Part shown: piece by piece, positions 51,777 through 59,351 of the stretch | How the letters are laid out: every line of letters starts with the position of its first letter | Position numbering within the stretch: position 1 is the first letter of the stretch | Translations under genes and position numbers: made by a program | The notes under the pieces: generated by a model | What the model saw: the letters and a program-made list of their open reading frames with translations, nothing else | Databases searched by the model: none | Told to the model about the DNA's origin: nothing | Assembly: GCA_035271065.1 (NCBI GenBank) | Contig: DATESB010000121.1 | Location: 1 to 64,000 of the forward strand | Reading direction: 5' to 3' | Source of the DNA: JAAYYM01 sp035271065 | Lineage (GTDB): Bacteria; Bacillota; Clostridia; Lachnospirales; Lachnospiraceae | Length of the DNA stretch: 64,000 nucleotides

Positions 51777-52985
51777 TTGGTTAGGCTGCTGAAGTATTGT
51801 AAAGGCTACCTGCGGATAAAAGTATGCGGTCTGTCACCGGAGCGTTTAATTAATTTATGCGGAAACAGAAATATATTACTATGGGATTTGTGCCGTTGTA
51901 ATGATGAATATATCATGTTTATTTCCATTGATGATTATCGGTGTCTGCGACCGTTACTCAGGAAGACGAAGACAAAAGCAAGCATTGTTGCACGCTATGG
52001 TCTGCCTTTTTTTCTCTATCGTTACAGAAAGAGAAAACTGTTTGCTGTCGGAATTGTTTTTTGCTTGATTTTTCTGTTTGTCATGTCAGGTTTTATCTGG
52101 GAAATAGAAATTGACGGAAATTATACACAGACGGATGATATTCTGAATAGTTATCTTGAAGAGAATGCAATTGTGCCGGGGATGAAAAAAAATAAAATTG
52201 ATTGTGAACAGATTGAAAAAATGTTACGGCAGACGTATGACGATATTATATGGACTTCGGTGAGAATTGAGGGCACTGCACTCTACATACAGGTAAAAGA
52301 AAATCAAGTTGTAAAGCAGGAGAAGGCAGAAGCAGTACCGGTATCCGGTAATATCATTGCCGATTGTGACGGTAAAATTGCCAAAATTATTACAAGAGCC
52401 GGAATTCCGCAGGTTGTTCCGGATACAGAGGTAAAAAAAGGTGATTTGCTTGTTTCGGGAACCATACCTATTAAAGGCGATGACGGTACGATTACAGGAT
52501 ATCAGTATGCAACTCCGGATGCGGATATTTTAATGGAAACAAAAATTTATTATGAGGATGAATTTGCGTTGCAATATCAGGAGAAAGTATATACAGGGAA
52601 AGAGATCAATCGACTTCGAATGGGTTATGATCAAAAGGTACTATATTTACCGACAAGAAAAAATGAGTTCACTGAATATGATATGGTGGCAACCGAGTAT
52701 GTCATTCCACTGTTTAAGGAATATAAGTCTCCCATGTTTGTGGGATGTTGCAAGTTGAAAGAGTACTATACAGCTACAAAGAAGTATGAGGAAGAGCAGG
52801 CAAAAAAGATAGCGCAAGATGTATTTCAAAGATATTATAATGATTTAATAAAAAAAGGGGTTCAAATTATCGAAAATAATGTTAAAATAGACTTTACGGA
52901 TCGTATATGTCGAACCCGAGGAACACTGACAGTCATTCAGAATGCAGGAGAAATTCAATCATGGGAATTGCAGAAGAATATATGA
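51777..52985 (+). CDS. yqfD: Sporulation protein YqfD
   Basis: A 402-residue sporulation membrane protein (stage IV). It has an N-terminal RNA-binding-like part, one helix (about 79-99, LFAVGIVFCLIFLFVMSGFIW) and a large extracytoplasmic region (GNYTQTDDIL onward). I chose TTG 51777 because GGGAGGAG (51759-51766) lies ten bases upstream and the resulting N-terminus VRLLKYCKGYLRIKVCG lines up with known YqfD starts. The frame is open from TTG 51735, right after the yqfC stop. It overlaps phoH by 25 bases. In B. subtilis the gene order is also yqfC-yqfD-phoH. Confidence 0.88.
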   Translation: MVRLLKYCKGYLRIKVCGLSPERLINLCGNRNILLWDLCRCNDEYIMFISIDDYRCLRPLLRKTKTKASIVARYGLPFFLYRYRKRKLFAVGIVFCLIFLFVMSGFIWEIEIDGNYTQTDDILNSYLEENAIVPGMKKNKIDCEQIEKMLRQTYDDIIWTSVRIEGTALYIQVKENQVVKQEKAEAVPVSGNIIADCDGKIAKIITRAGIPQVVPDTEVKKGDLLVSGTIPIKGDDGTITGYQYATPDADILMETKIYYEDEFALQYQEKVYTGKEINRLRMGYDQKVLYLPTRKNEFTEYDMVATEYVIPLFKEYKSPMFVGCCKLKEYYTATKKYEEEQAKKIAQDVFQRYYNDLIKKGVQIIENNVKIDFTDRICRTRGTLTVIQNAGEIQSWELQKNI

Positions 52986-53965
52986 AAATTCCGACTGAGC
53001 ATGCAAAGAATATTTTTGGCCAGTTTGATGCTTTTTTGAAGAAAATAGAAAAGACCTTTCAGGTGACGATTATCGAGCGTGATGATGAAACCAAAATCAT
53101 GGGTAATTTATCTGATGTTACAAAGGCAAAACGTGTTTTGGAGCAGCTGATGATATTATCGGAACGCGGCAATGTCATCCATGAGCAGAATGTGGATTAT
53201 ACGATTGCAATGACAATGGAAGAAAACGAGACTGCGGTACTTGAGATTGATAAGGACTTGATTTGCCATACCACTAACGGGAAGCCAATTAAACCAAAGA
53301 CACTTGGACAGAAGCAGTATGTGGATGCAATCAGGGATAAAATGATTGTGTTCGGTATTGGACCGGCAGGTACAGGTAAAACTTACTTGGCGATGGCAAT
53401 GGCGATTACAGCTTTTAAAAATGATGAAGTGAGCCGTATTATTCTGACAAGACCTGCAATAGAAGCAGGAGAGAAACTGGGTTTCTTACCCGGTGATTTG
53501 CAGAGTAAGATTGACCCATATCTCAGACCGTTATATGATGCACTTTATCAAATTATGGGTGCAGACAGCTTTATGAAGAATACGGAAAAGGGTTTGATTG
53601 AAGTTGCACCGCTTGCCTATATGCGTGGCCGAACACTGGACAATGCTTTTATTATATTGGATGAGGCGCAGAATACAACGCCGTCGCAAATGAAGATGTT
53701 TTTAACAAGAATAGGATTTGGCTCTAAGGTTATTATTACCGGAGATATGACGCAAAAAGATCTTCCGATTGGAACAAAATCCGGACTTGATGTAGCGGTT
53801 AAAGTGTTGAATAAGGTAGAAGATATCGGTTTTTGCTATCTCACCAGCAAGGATGTAGTCAGACATCCTTTGGTACAGAAGATTGTAAAAGCCTATGAAG
53901 CATACGAAGCAAAGGATGCCTATAAGAATGCAAAAGCAAAACGAAGCAGAACTACAAAATCATAA
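52961..53965 (+). CDS. phoH: PhoH family ATPase
   Basis: A 334-residue P-loop protein. An N-terminal KH-like part (about 30-65) precedes the ATPase domain with Walker A GPAGTGKT (about 134-141) and Walker B AFIILDEAQN, plus the family segment RPAIEAGEKLGFLPGDLQ. PhoH proteins are linked to RNA metabolism. Start ATG 52961 has CAGGAG ten bases upstream and overlaps yqfD. Neighbours match the conserved phoH-pgpH-ybeY cluster. Confidence 0.95.
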   Translation: MGIAEEYMKIPTEHAKNIFGQFDAFLKKIEKTFQVTIIERDDETKIMGNLSDVTKAKRVLEQLMILSERGNVIHEQNVDYTIAMTMEENETAVLEIDKDLICHTTNGKPIKPKTLGQKQYVDAIRDKMIVFGIGPAGTGKTYLAMAMAITAFKNDEVSRIILTRPAIEAGEKLGFLPGDLQSKIDPYLRPLYDALYQIMGADSFMKNTEKGLIEVAPLAYMRGRTLDNAFIILDEAQNTTPSQMKMFLTRIGFGSKVIITGDMTQKDLPIGTKSGLDVAVKVLNKVEDIGFCYLTSKDVVRHPLVQKIVKAYEAYEAKDAYKNAKAKRSRTTKS

Positions 53966-55142
53966 CAGAATGATTCAATATGCCTGTATCTTTTTTATGA
54001 CACCGATTGTGGTCGGCTTTTCTTCTTTTTTTTGTTCCATGCAGGCAGAAATCATTTTACGAAATATTATTCTCAGTATGATTGGCATTGGTCTGGTCAT
54101 CTTTTTGATGTTGCAATCAGATATGAGCAAGGACTATTTATTTGATAATGCAGAACATAAAGGCAGATTTTGCATGACTTATACACTTGGTCTGTTGATT
54201 GTAGCTGCACTGGCACAATTTGGTCAGTTTTCTGTACTGTTTCCGTATATGGTAATTGCGGCATTATTTCTTTTGTTTTCGAATTTTCATATCGGATTGA
54301 CTGCGTATACGCATTTTGTCATTGTTTCCGCTTTCATGAATGAATTTGATTTTAAACAGTTCCTACTCTATTTGATTGTCGGATTGGTCGGTATTTGTCT
54401 GCTTAGAATGGCAGATAAATGTTTTAAGCCATGGTGGCAAATCCTGGTAGTATGCGTTCAATATATTTTGCTGTATGCGGTCATTTATGTATTGCCGGAT
54501 GCGCAGCATATGGAAACTGAACCAATGATTTGGTTTGCGATTGGAATGATCGTGAATTTGATTGTAATGATGATTTCGCTCAAACTGATAGATTTAAAGA
54601 TTGTACATAAATATGATAAGAAATATGCAGAACTCAATAATCCAGAGCATGAATTGCTGATAAAATTGAAAGAAATCGCTAAGAATGATTATTATAATGC
54701 AATTCATACGGCTTATTTGAGCGGCGGATTGGCGCAGATGTTAGGTTTAAATGAAATGCTTGCAAGGACAGGCGGTTATTATCATAAGATTGGAACAATG
54801 CGAGAGGGAGAACGCGTACTGAAAAGTCTCGAAATTGGTAAGGAATATCAGTTTCCGCCACAATTATTACAGCTGATGAGTGAATATTCAGGCAGACATG
54901 AACTGCCAACTATGAAAGAATCGGTTGTGGTCATGTTATCTGATGCAATTGTATCTACCATTCGATATTTTTTTGATAAGAATGCCGAAGAAAAACCAGA
55001 CTATGATAAGATTATTGAGGTGGTCTTTAAGAAAAAATATGAAAGCGGTGTTTTAGAATATACCGATATTACATTTGAAGAGTATCATCAAATGAAGGAA
55101 TACTATAAATCGGAGGAATTATATTATGACTTTTTACGTTGA
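53928..55142 (+). CDS. Truncated, degenerate PgpH (7TM-HD) homologue
   Basis: A 404-residue membrane protein in the exact place of pgpH, between phoH and ybeY. PgpH hydrolyses cyclic di-AMP. The segment NNPEHELLIKL...LGLNEMLARTGGYYHKIG clearly matches the PgpH HD domain, but the HD pair is His286-Lys287, the upstream metal His is not in place, and the part with the later His ligands is missing (about 35 residues shorter, reading LMSEYSGRHELPTMKE). Only the last Asp (MLSDAI) remains. The extracellular 7TMR-HDED domain is also absent; six or seven helices start at once (404 residues against about 710 in B. subtilis). Start ATG 53928 is set by AAAGGA ten bases upstream, overlapping phoH by 38 bases. 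Predicted non-catalytic. Confidence 0.85.
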   Translation: MQKQNEAELQNHNRMIQYACIFFMTPIVVGFSSFFCSMQAEIILRNIILSMIGIGLVIFLMLQSDMSKDYLFDNAEHKGRFCMTYTLGLLIVAALAQFGQFSVLFPYMVIAALFLLFSNFHIGLTAYTHFVIVSAFMNEFDFKQFLLYLIVGLVGICLLRMADKCFKPWWQILVVCVQYILLYAVIYVLPDAQHMETEPMIWFAIGMIVNLIVMMISLKLIDLKIVHKYDKKYAELNNPEHELLIKLKEIAKNDYYNAIHTAYLSGGLAQMLGLNEMLARTGGYYHKIGTMREGERVLKSLEIGKEYQFPPQLLQLMSEYSGRHELPTMKESVVVMLSDAIVSTIRYFFDKNAEEKPDYDKIIEVVFKKKYESGVLEYTDITFEEYHQMKEYYKSEELYYDFLR

Positions 55143-55623
55143 TGAGGAACAAAAGCTTACTTTGCCGGTTGATATCACGGAGCACTTTCAAAGAGTCGCA
55201 GAAGCGGTTCTCAATGCAGAGGGGTGTCCGTATGAAGCAGAAATCAATTTGTTGATTGTTGATGATGAGACAATCAGAGAAATGAACAGAACTGCAAGAG
55301 ACATTGACCGTGCAACGGATGTTCTGTCATTTCCAATGGTACAGTATGCTCATCCAAGTGATTTTTCGGAGTTGGAAGAGGGTGAAGCAGATGCTTTTAA
55401 CCCTGAAACAGGAGAACTCATGCTTGGAGATATTGTCATATCTGCGGATAGGGTTTTGGCACAGGCTGCTGAATATGGACACAGCGTTTTAAGAGAATTT
55501 TCTTTTCTTATTGTGCATAGTGTGTTACACTTAATTGGATATGACCATATTTCAGTTGATGAATCAGAGGTTATGGAAAGCAAGCAAAAAGCAATATTAA
55601 GCGCTTTAAAAATAGAGCGTTAA
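55126..55623 (+). CDS. ybeY: Endoribonuclease YbeY (rRNA maturation)
   Basis: A 165-residue zinc-dependent RNase for 16S rRNA 3'-end maturation and ribosome quality control. The zinc motif HSVLHLIGYDH (His131, His135, His141) is exact, and RATDVLSFPM and GDIVIS are family signatures. CGGAGG is about nine bases ahead of ATG. It overlaps the PgpH-like gene by 17 bases. Neither dgkA nor era follows, unlike in many Firmicutes. Confidence 0.96.
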   Translation: MTFYVDEEQKLTLPVDITEHFQRVAEAVLNAEGCPYEAEINLLIVDDETIREMNRTARDIDRATDVLSFPMVQYAHPSDFSELEEGEADAFNPETGELMLGDIVISADRVLAQAAEYGHSVLREFSFLIVHSVLHLIGYDHISVDESEVMESKQKAILSALKIER

Positions 55624-55650
55624 AACAATGTTGAAAAGAGGTACAGTTTT

Positions 55651-56775
55651 ATGAAGAAGATGAGATTATTAGTATGTTTGCTCATCAGTACTATTGTGAT
55701 TTTGAGCTTTGGTTGTGCAAAGGAAGAGGGACAGGGAGATAATCCTGAAAATAATGAAGCAACACAGGAAACACAGAATGAACCAACATCAGAAGAAACC
55801 GATCAGGTATCCGGTGATGAAGCAACCGTGTCTGATGACGCAATCAGAAGTTATCTGACAGGTAAGGTGACTGATCCTGCAATTGCAAGAAGAAGACCTG
55901 TTGCGATTATGCTTAATAACTTAGAGGCGGCGCAGCCTATGCGTGGCGTATCCAGAGCAGACGTTGTCTATGAGGCGGTTGTAGAAGGCGGAATCACGAG
56001 ATTAATGGGTATTTTTGAGAACTATGACGATTTGGATAGGATTGGTTCTGTCAGAAGCTGCAGAAGTTATTATGTGTATTATGCATTGGAATTTGATGCA
56101 ATTTATGCACATTATGGACAGGCTGCTTATGCGGTTCCGTTGTTGGAAGAGCCATATGTGGATAATTTGAGCGGTTTATCCAGTATCGGAAGTACTGTAT
56201 TCTATAGGACAACCGACAGAAAGTCTCCGCATAATGTTTATGCAAGCGCAGAAGGCATTAAAGCCGGTATTGAGAAACTTGGTTATGATACAGGTTATCG
56301 AAGCACCTATGAAGGAAAATTTACATTTGCTAAGGACGGAGAGTTCACAACAAATGAAGGTGGTAAGAGTGCAGAATATGTTGCACCTGGATATGTCATT
56401 AATGAGCCATGGTTTGAATATAATGAAGAAGATCAGAAATATTATCGTTTCCAATATGGCGGACCACAGATTGATGAATTGACAGACGAGCAGATTTCAT
56501 ATGACAATATTGTGCTGCAATACAGTATGTGGCAGCAATTGGACGATAAGGATTATCTGGCATTTGACTGTCATAGCGGCGGAAAGATGCAGTTTATCAC
56601 CGGCGGTAAGGTGGTAGACGGGTTCTGGATTCGTACTGTAGAAGGTGATGATAATCACGATGAGGGTGTTTCCAGATACTATACAAATGATGGTGAAGAA
56701 ATTGTATTTAATCAGGGTAAGACCTGGATTTGTATTATTCAAGACACAAAGGCTGACAAAGTAGAGATAAAGTAA
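55651..56775 (+). CDS. DUF3048 lipoprotein (YerB-like)
   Basis: A 374-residue lipoprotein. The signal peptide ends in lipobox SFGC (cysteine near residue 22), followed by a Glu/Thr/Gln-rich linker (about 25-65). The DUF3048 region occupies about 80-374, with the family motifs RRPVAIMLNNLEAAQPMRGVSRADVVYEA, ITRLMGIFE and IGSVRSCRSYY. Function unknown; the B. subtilis relative YerB is a lipoprotein. AAAAGAGG lies ahead of the ATG. The spoVB-like flippase follows after nine bases. Confidence 0.88.
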   Translation: MKKMRLLVCLLISTIVILSFGCAKEEGQGDNPENNEATQETQNEPTSEETDQVSGDEATVSDDAIRSYLTGKVTDPAIARRRPVAIMLNNLEAAQPMRGVSRADVVYEAVVEGGITRLMGIFENYDDLDRIGSVRSCRSYYVYYALEFDAIYAHYGQAAYAVPLLEEPYVDNLSGLSSIGSTVFYRTTDRKSPHNVYASAEGIKAGIEKLGYDTGYRSTYEGKFTFAKDGEFTTNEGGKSAEYVAPGYVINEPWFEYNEEDQKYYRFQYGGPQIDELTDEQISYDNIVLQYSMWQQLDDKDYLAFDCHSGGKMQFITGGKVVDGFWIRTVEGDDNHDEGVSRYYTNDGEEIVFNQGKTWICIIQDTKADKVEIK

Positions 56776-56784
56776 GGTGTATCG

Positions 56785-58434
56785 ATGGAAAGCAGCAGAA
56801 ACAATAAACGTGCAAACTTTATAGTCCAAGGTGGAGTGTTAGCGGCGGCAGGCATCATATCAAGATTGATAGGACTGCTTTACAGAGTGCCTCTTACAAA
56901 CATCATAGGCGATGAAGGAAACGGTCTGTATGCTGCGGCTTTTCAAATCTATTCCATTATGCTGTTATTATCTTCTTACAGCCTGCCTCTTGCTGTATCT
57001 AAATTAGTGTCACAAAGAATCAGCAAGGGACAATATAAAAATGCAAGAAAAATTTTCAGAGGTGCACTGTTGTTTGCCCTAATATCGGGCTGCATAGTGT
57101 GCCTTGTTGTGTTCTTCGGCGCGGATTTCTTCTCTGGCACATTGATGACGGAACCTAAAAGTGCAATTGCATTGCGTGTTTTGGCGCCAACACTTTTGGT
57201 GGTGGCCCTGATGGGTGTTGTAAGAGGATACTTTCAGGGAATGGGCACAATGATGCCAACTGCCATTTCGCAGATTTTGGAACAAATTATCAATGCGATT
57301 GTTTCAATTGCAGCAGCTACCTTCCTATTTGCATATGGCACAAAGGTTGCGGCGTTGCTACATGATAATTCCTATGCATCTGCATATGGTGCGGCCGGTG
57401 GCACCATCGGTACCGGGGCGGGTGCTCTGACCGGTTTGTTGTTTTTGGCACTTGTTTTATTGACACAAAGGGGTGTTCTGCGTCGTCAATCATTAAAAGA
57501 TGGCACACGTTATGAAGAGAGTTATGGTCAGATATTCCGCGTATTGTTGATTACAATACTTCCGGTTATTCTGAGTGCAGCAGTCTATAATATCAGTGAT
57601 CCGCTGGATCAGGGTATCTTTAATTATATTATGACCAGAGATGGCATGGGAGATAAGCAGACTGCATTATGGGGGATGTTCTCCGGTAAATACAGAGTAC
57701 TTACCAATGTACCGATTGCTTTGGCAAGTGCGATTTGCGCGTCCATGATGCCGACACTCACCGAGGCGATGGAGAATGGCGACCACCGTTCGGCAAGACA
57801 TAAAGTCAGTACTGCTACAAGATTTACGATGATTATTGCAATTCCTTGTGCAGTTGGGTTAGCGGTGCTTGGCAAACCGATTATTTCTATGTTGTTTACA
57901 GGAGAGATTGATATACCTGCAAGACTTCTGCAGGTTGGTTCGATTTCTGTAGTATTCTATACGTTGTCGACACTTTCCAATGGAGTGCTACAGGGGATTG
58001 ATAAGTTGAATATACCGGTTAAAAATGCATTTATTGCACTGGCTGTTCATTTGGCGTCGCTTTATATTATGCTTGAAGTATTTGATTTGCAGTTATATGC
58101 AGTTGTATTCTCATGCATTATCTTTGCACTTGTGATGTGCATTCTGAATGGGCTGTCTGTACGCAAATATTTACGCTATACACAGGAGGTAAAACGTACC
58201 TTTATTATACCGGCAATGTCATCAGCAGTTATGGGCGTTGTGTGTTGGCTTTCACATTTATTACTTTCCAAGATATGTTCCGTTGTACCGGCAACGCTGA
58301 TTTCCATTCTGATTGGTGTAATTGTATACTTTTTCACGTTACTTGCATTAAGAGGTGTAAAAGAGTCAGAACTGCGTAATATGCCGGGCGGAGATTTCTT
58401 AGTCATCATTGCAAGAATGTTTCGCTTGATGTAA
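56785..58434 (+). CDS. spoVB: SpoVB-type lipid/polysaccharide flippase (MOP superfamily)
   Basis: A 549-residue polytopic membrane protein with about 14 helices, of the SpoVB/MurJ branch of the MOP exporters. The N-terminus GGVLAAAGIISRLIGLLYRVPLTNIIGDEGNGLY is highly typical. Members flip lipid-linked wall precursors; SpoVB acts in spore cortex formation and related paralogues such as YkvU or YtgP act in growth. Which of these this is cannot be settled here; the sporulation genes on both sides favour SpoVB. It follows the DUF3048 gene by nine bases. Confidence 0.88.
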   Translation: MESSRNNKRANFIVQGGVLAAAGIISRLIGLLYRVPLTNIIGDEGNGLYAAAFQIYSIMLLLSSYSLPLAVSKLVSQRISKGQYKNARKIFRGALLFALISGCIVCLVVFFGADFFSGTLMTEPKSAIALRVLAPTLLVVALMGVVRGYFQGMGTMMPTAISQILEQIINAIVSIAAATFLFAYGTKVAALLHDNSYASAYGAAGGTIGTGAGALTGLLFLALVLLTQRGVLRRQSLKDGTRYEESYGQIFRVLLITILPVILSAAVYNISDPLDQGIFNYIMTRDGMGDKQTALWGMFSGKYRVLTNVPIALASAICASMMPTLTEAMENGDHRSARHKVSTATRFTMIIAIPCAVGLAVLGKPIISMLFTGEIDIPARLLQVGSISVVFYTLSTLSNGVLQGIDKLNIPVKNAFIALAVHLASLYIMLEVFDLQLYAVVFSCIIFALVMCILNGLSVRKYLRYTQEVKRTFIIPAMSSAVMGVVCWLSHLLLSKICSVVPATLISILIGVIVYFFTLLALRGVKESELRNMPGGDFLVIIARMFRLM

Positions 58435-58464
58435 TCAAAAGTAAAGACATGTATTACACATAAA

Positions 58465-58495
58465 TGAATAGCTTAAATAAAAGAAGTCCATAATA
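58465..58495 (+). promoter_or_regulatory. Sigma-G-type forespore promoter of bofC-like gene
   Basis: TGAATA (58465-58470), 18-base spacer, CATAATA (58489-58495). This fits the sigma-G consensus GHATR-N18-CATWHTA at every position. The start codon is 28 bases downstream behind GTGAGGTGA. Confidence 0.7.
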
Positions 58496-58522
58496 TATGT
58501 AAAATCTAAGGTGAGGTGACCT

Positions 58523-59197
58523 ATGAAAAAGACATATTTTATTGGCTTCTTTTGTTGTGTAATTGTGTTGGGATTTGTTTATTTAAGTGCTTATTATTAT
58601 ACCGTTACGTATCTTTCTGATGCGCCGGTTAAGTTAAAGAGTGAAAGTGAAGTAAAAGAGTCTGAACAGACAAAACAGCCGGTTAAAGAGCAAGAGGTAG
58701 CAAAAGTAGGGGACGATAATTCAGAAGCAGTTTTTGTTGATACAAACGATAAACCGAAGGTGCAGGCCGGTACAGAATATATTGTGGAAGAATATGATTT
58801 GAATCAATATACCCTAATGGAGAAAACAGAAGAGATACCGTTTGAGTATATCGGATTGACACGTGAAGAGTTAATTGGTGTGATTGAGGACTATTGCAAT
58901 TATCCGACAGAGGAAGATTTGAACGCAGGGTTTGAGTCTCTGAAACTGGTTTCTTTTTCTGAGGAAAAGGTCATTGTTCGCAAATCCTTCCGTCCGATAG
59001 AACTTCCCGAAAGTTTTTATTTGGTGGTAGAAAATCATTATGTCTCTGTTTATTGTGATGATAAGAAAACAATTTATATGTATACCGGAATTGCATTGGA
59101 TAGTCTGCCGGAGGACATTCAGAAGGAAGTATTGGCAATGAAGTATATTGCATCAATAGAGGAATTATATGGTTTTTTGGAAACCTATTCAAGTTAA
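58523..59197 (+). CDS. BofC-like forespore intermembrane protein
   Basis: A 224-residue protein with one N-terminal helix (about 5-27) and an extracytoplasmic region. After a Lys/Glu-rich linker, the C-terminal part (about 105-224) resembles the BofC C-terminal domain, with LTREELIGVIEDYCNYP, VSVYCDDKKTIYMYTGI and SLPEDIQKEVLAMKYIASIEELYGFLETYS. BofC controls SpoIVB protease and so pro-sigma-K processing in Bacillus; in Clostridia the role is less clear. A matching sigma-G promoter ahead of it supports forespore expression. It stands as a single-gene unit. Confidence 0.75.
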   Translation: MKKTYFIGFFCCVIVLGFVYLSAYYYTVTYLSDAPVKLKSESEVKESEQTKQPVKEQEVAKVGDDNSEAVFVDTNDKPKVQAGTEYIVEEYDLNQYTLMEKTEEIPFEYIGLTREELIGVIEDYCNYPTEEDLNAGFESLKLVSFSEEKVIVRKSFRPIELPESFYLVVENHYVSVYCDDKKTIYMYTGIALDSLPEDIQKEVLAMKYIASIEELYGFLETYSS

Positions 59198-59233
59198 ATG
59201 ACAGACTATTTTGCAATGAAAGACCGATTTGTG

Positions 59234-59262
59234 TTGCAATTATAGACAATATAAGGTAATAT
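59234..59262 (+). promoter_or_regulatory. Promoter of the hybrid sensor kinase gene
   Basis: TTGCAA (59234-59239), 17-base spacer, TAATAT (59257-59262). The expected start near 59269 suits the ATG at 59308 better than the downstream frame start. Confidence 0.5.
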
Positions 59263-59307
59263 ATGTATATATACACATAAGATAGACACAAAGATGGGAA
59301 TCCTTTT

Positions 59308-59351
59308 ATGAAGAAAAGTCGCATTATCTTAATATCATCTATATTTCCATT
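59308..59351 (+). other. Probable displaced N-terminus of the sensor kinase (frameshift in an A-tract)
   Basis: ATG 59308 opens a short frame that stops at 59364. In the main frame this stretch has no start codon but encodes a good membrane helix (HYLNIIYISILVIMTFADF). One extra A in the AAAA run at 59314-59317 would join the ATG to the main frame as MKKKSHYLNII. Confidence 0.55.
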
